DNA from: Alcaligenaceae bacterium UBA6179
GTDB taxonomy: Bacteria; Pseudomonadota; Gammaproteobacteria; Burkholderiales; Burkholderiaceae_B
DNA: 7,642 bases
Assembly (NCBI GenBank): GCA_002422175.1
Contig: DITR01000181.1
Location: forward strand, 1 to 7,642
Direction of reading: 5' to 3'
Positions 5,616 through 7,642 of this stretch are shown here, one piece after another. The notes under the pieces are model-generated. The model saw only the letters and a program-made list of their open reading frames with translations. It ran no database searches and was not told the DNA's origin. Positions within the stretch are counted from its first letter, which is position 1; the number at the start of each line of letters is the position of its first letter. Made by a program: the position numbers and the translations under genes.

Positions 5616-7547
5616 TTAAGGCCTCACACTGATTGCAGCGCCGTCTGGGCTGCGGGGGTCAGATACACCGTGCATCATACTCGCCTCATTTGACACAATA
5701 TGTTGCACACTCTGTATACGCCCCATCGTACCCATTACACGCACATCGTGGCCCATGGCACGCAGCAACGCCAAGGTATCGGGGCTAAAGCCCTGTTCGA
5801 CACGAATAAAGTCTGGTAACCATTGATGATGCATTCTTGGCGCCGCAGCAGCTTGTGCAATATTCATATTGAAATCAATCACGTTGATGATTTGTTGCAA
5901 TACGGTTGTAATAATACGGGCACCCCCAGGTGAACCGGTAGCGAACCAAGGTTGATCGTCACGAAAAACAAGCGTTGGGGTCATAGAGCTTAAGGGTCGC
6001 TTACCGGGTTGAATATTATTCGCTTCGTTACCCACCAATCCAAAGGCGTTGGGTACGCCAGCCTTAACTGAAAAATCGTCCATTTCATTATTTAGCAAGA
6101 CCCCTGTGCCTTCAGCCATCCAACCTGAACCGAAGTTTAAATTGAGCGTGGTTGTGGTACTGACCATATTGCCTTGTGCATCAACAACAGAAAAATGAGT
6201 GGTTTGATCACTTTCGTAAGCGTTGGGGTTACCGGCTTTCACGTTAGCGCTTAGGGTGGCTTTTGAGCGGTCAAGTTGTGTCACTAAGCTTTGAGCATAT
6301 GCCTTTGAAGTTAAACCGGTGATGGGTACTTTTACGAAATCGGTATCTCCTAAGTACTCTGCTCGATCAGCATAAGAAAGTCGAGCGACTTGGGCTAAAT
6401 CGTGAATCGTTTGTGCGCTGCCCCAACCGCTTTGAGAAAGCGGAAAAGTTTCGAGCATATTCAACATTTGTATAAGATGTATACCGCCAGAGCTTGGTGG
6501 TGGCATACTCGCGATTGAAACGCCCCGATAGCTTCCCCAAATCGGTTTTCTTTCACGGGGTTGATAATTCGTTAAGTCATTGGCATTAAACAGTGGCTGG
6601 CTTCGATTCTTAAACGCTTGATTACTGGCATGTTGTTGTGTATCGTTAGTTGACGCATTCAGTGTTTTTAATATTGATTCTGCCACAGCACCCTCATAAA
6701 AGCCTTCTCGCCCTTGCTGCGCAATACGCTCTAAGGTTTGAGCTAAATCAGTTTGAATCAGTTTGTCACCCGCAGACAACGTTTTAAGTGCTTCGAGCGG
6801 GCAAACTTGAATGTCACAAGCAACAGTTTCATCGCGTTTCACAAAAAAGACTTTGCGACTGGCTGTCGATTTACCTAAATGATTTCGATGTGAAGCCAGC
6901 ATATCGGCTAACTCATGTGAAACTGTAAAACCCTCGCGCGCTAACAATATGGCGGGCGCAATCACCACTTTTTGGTTTAGCGTGCCATATTGATTGAGCG
7001 CCATTAATAAACCAGCAACCGAGCCTGGCACCCCAACTGACGCCACACTTTGGGTTGACATGTTTTTAATAACTTGACCTTGTGCATCTAGATACATGTC
7101 GCGCGAGGCCCCACTCGGCGCGACTTCCCTGAAATCAATCGAGGTCGTTTTGAGTGGTTGTTGACGATGAATCATCATAAAACCGCCACCGCCTAAATTG
7201 CCAGCATAGGGCAGCACAACGGCTAGTGCAAAACCTGTTGCAACAGCCGCATCAATCGCGTTGCCGCCTTGCCTCAAAATGTCAGCACCAACTGCTGAAG
7301 CCAACGCTTGATCGCTAGCCACCATGCCGCCGGTTCCATACACGGGCTGAAAAATTTGATTGAGGCGGTCATAATTTAAGACTGCTTCGTTTTTAACTGC
7401 CGTGGTTTGTAAAGCGTTTGCCAATGCCGGTTGAGAAGCAACGCCAAGTGGATAAAACCCCACTTGCAGACCTATAACTAGCAGCAGGTTGAGCGTAGCT
7501 TTGTGAGACCCGTGGCTTAGCAATGACTTCATATTGAATGGCCTCAT
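5616..7547 (-). CDS. ggt: gamma-glutamyltransferase precursor (periplasmic)
   Basis: A 643-residue Ntn-hydrolase precursor that cleaves gamma-glutamyl bonds (glutathione, glutamine), by transfer or hydrolysis, after self-processing into large and small subunits. Numbered from the chosen ATG, the nucleophile is Thr449 in TTHFSVVD, giving a 195-residue small subunit close to E. coli's 190. Equivalents of E. coli Thr409, Asn411 and Asp433 are Thr467, Asn469 and Asp491. Arg140, PLSSM (518-522) and GSPGG (538-542) are also present, so it should be active. A charged start and hydrophobic core (about 18-37) with ALA near 41-43 indicate a Sec signal peptide. A lid loop is present, with Phe502 in place of Tyr444. 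The large subunit has a CDIQVC pair (244, 249) and an Asn/Gln-rich insert near 297-320 not found in E. coli. ATG 7547 has AAGGAAG at good spacing; a TTG three bases earlier and ATG 7532 are alternatives. yicC follows immediately. Confidence 0.95.
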   Translation of the reverse strand: MRPFNMKSLLSHGSHKATLNLLLVIGLQVGFYPLGVASQPALANALQTTAVKNEAVLNYDRLNQIFQPVYGTGGMVASDQALASAVGADILRQGGNAIDAAVATGFALAVVLPYAGNLGGGGFMMIHRQQPLKTTSIDFREVAPSGASRDMYLDAQGQVIKNMSTQSVASVGVPGSVAGLLMALNQYGTLNQKVVIAPAILLAREGFTVSHELADMLASHRNHLGKSTASRKVFFVKRDETVACDIQVCPLEALKTLSAGDKLIQTDLAQTLERIAQQGREGFYEGAVAESILKTLNASTNDTQQHASNQAFKNRSQPLFNANDLTNYQPRERKPIWGSYRGVSIASMPPPSSGGIHLIQMLNMLETFPLSQSGWGSAQTIHDLAQVARLSYADRAEYLGDTDFVKVPITGLTSKAYAQSLVTQLDRSKATLSANVKAGNPNAYESDQTTHFSVVDAQGNMVSTTTTLNLNFGSGWMAEGTGVLLNNEMDDFSVKAGVPNAFGLVGNEANNIQPGKRPLSSMTPTLVFRDDQPWFATGSPGGARIITTVLQQIINVIDFNMNIAQAAAAPRMHHQWLPDFIRVEQGFSPDTLALLRAMGHDVRVMGTMGRIQSVQHIVSNEASMMHGVSDPRSPDGAAISVRP

Positions 7548-7642
7548 CAAGACTTCCTTAAAATTGGTATTTCAATGTAGCGTGTTTTAACTTTAGATGC
7601 TTAAGCATTCGATAAAATTTTATTTGCTTATTCTTTAATCAC
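7548..7642 (-). promoter_or_regulatory. ggt-yicC upstream region
   Basis: AT-rich sequence preceding ggt. The ribosome-binding site is AAGGAAG (complement of 7553-7559), about seven bases from ATG 7547 counted from the GGA core, which supports that start over the TTG at 7550. I could not pick out a convincing -35/-10 pair. The region extends beyond the window, so an upstream gene or a longer regulatory stretch may exist. Confidence 0.5.
7597..7623. promoter_or_regulatory. two adjacent 12-bp palindromes upstream of ggt
   Basis: ATGCTTAAGCAT (7597-7608) and ATAAAATTTTAT (7612-7623) are each perfect 12-bp palindromes, three bases apart, about 50-75 bases upstream of the ggt ATG. Such dyads may be operator half-sites for a dimeric regulator. 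The second is pure A/T and could simply reflect composition. No regulator can be named. Confidence 0.3.

Noticed and set aside
1..7642. Mobile element, CRISPR array, phage, toxin-antitoxin or RNA gene
   Set aside because: No transposase, integrase, regularly spaced repeat, or tRNA/rRNA-like sequence was seen on either strand; almost all bases belong to recognised chromosomal genes.

Overview
The window looks like a chromosomal, mostly housekeeping stretch from a betaproteobacterium, most likely Burkholderiales with an Alcaligenaceae-like flavour. I base this on the SpoT sequence (recalled Burkholderiales-type stretches such as HDVMEDQ, PGKFKDYIAIPK and the short run after GYQSLHT), on the gene order gmk-rpoZ-spoT with yicC nearby, and on the TRAP transporter binding-protein tail at the left edge. 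By eye the base composition is moderate, lower than in typical Bordetella-like genomes. The assignment to genus is not possible from this sequence.

Layout, left to right. Positions 3-140 (+) are the last 45 codons of a TRAP-type solute-binding protein (DctP family). It converges on a minus-strand block, spoT (222-2540), rpoZ (2552-2755) and gmk (2789-3412), which is read gmk -> rpoZ -> spoT with short gaps and is a classic stringent-response/guanylate operon. A 132-bp divergent intergenic region separates gmk from a plus-strand pair: an SDR-family oxidoreductase (3545-4300) and a small two-helix DUF2798-type membrane protein (about 4311-4538). A 170-bp convergent intergenic region with an imperfect long inverted repeat follows. 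The right part is a minus-strand pair, ggt (5616-7547, exported gamma-glutamyltransferase) followed after one base by yicC (4709-5614, endoribonuclease family). The final 95 bases are the ggt upstream region with two adjacent perfect 12-bp palindromes.

Functionally, Gmk turns GMP to GDP, the precursor of the GTP/GDP that SpoT uses; SpoT makes and degrades (p)ppGpp; and omega (RpoZ) forms part of a ppGpp binding site on RNA polymerase in Proteobacteria. The three genes therefore supply substrate, alarmone and alarmone receptor. YicC is often near this block, but here the oxidoreductase/DUF2798 pair on the opposite strand separates it from gmk, and it is instead attached to ggt. I found no mobile element, CRISPR array, tRNA or rRNA, and no clear undescribed system. 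The points worth a second look are local: the interrupted synteny, the ggt-yicC junction, a possible translational relay at the SDR/DUF2798 junction, and the structured convergent intergenic region.
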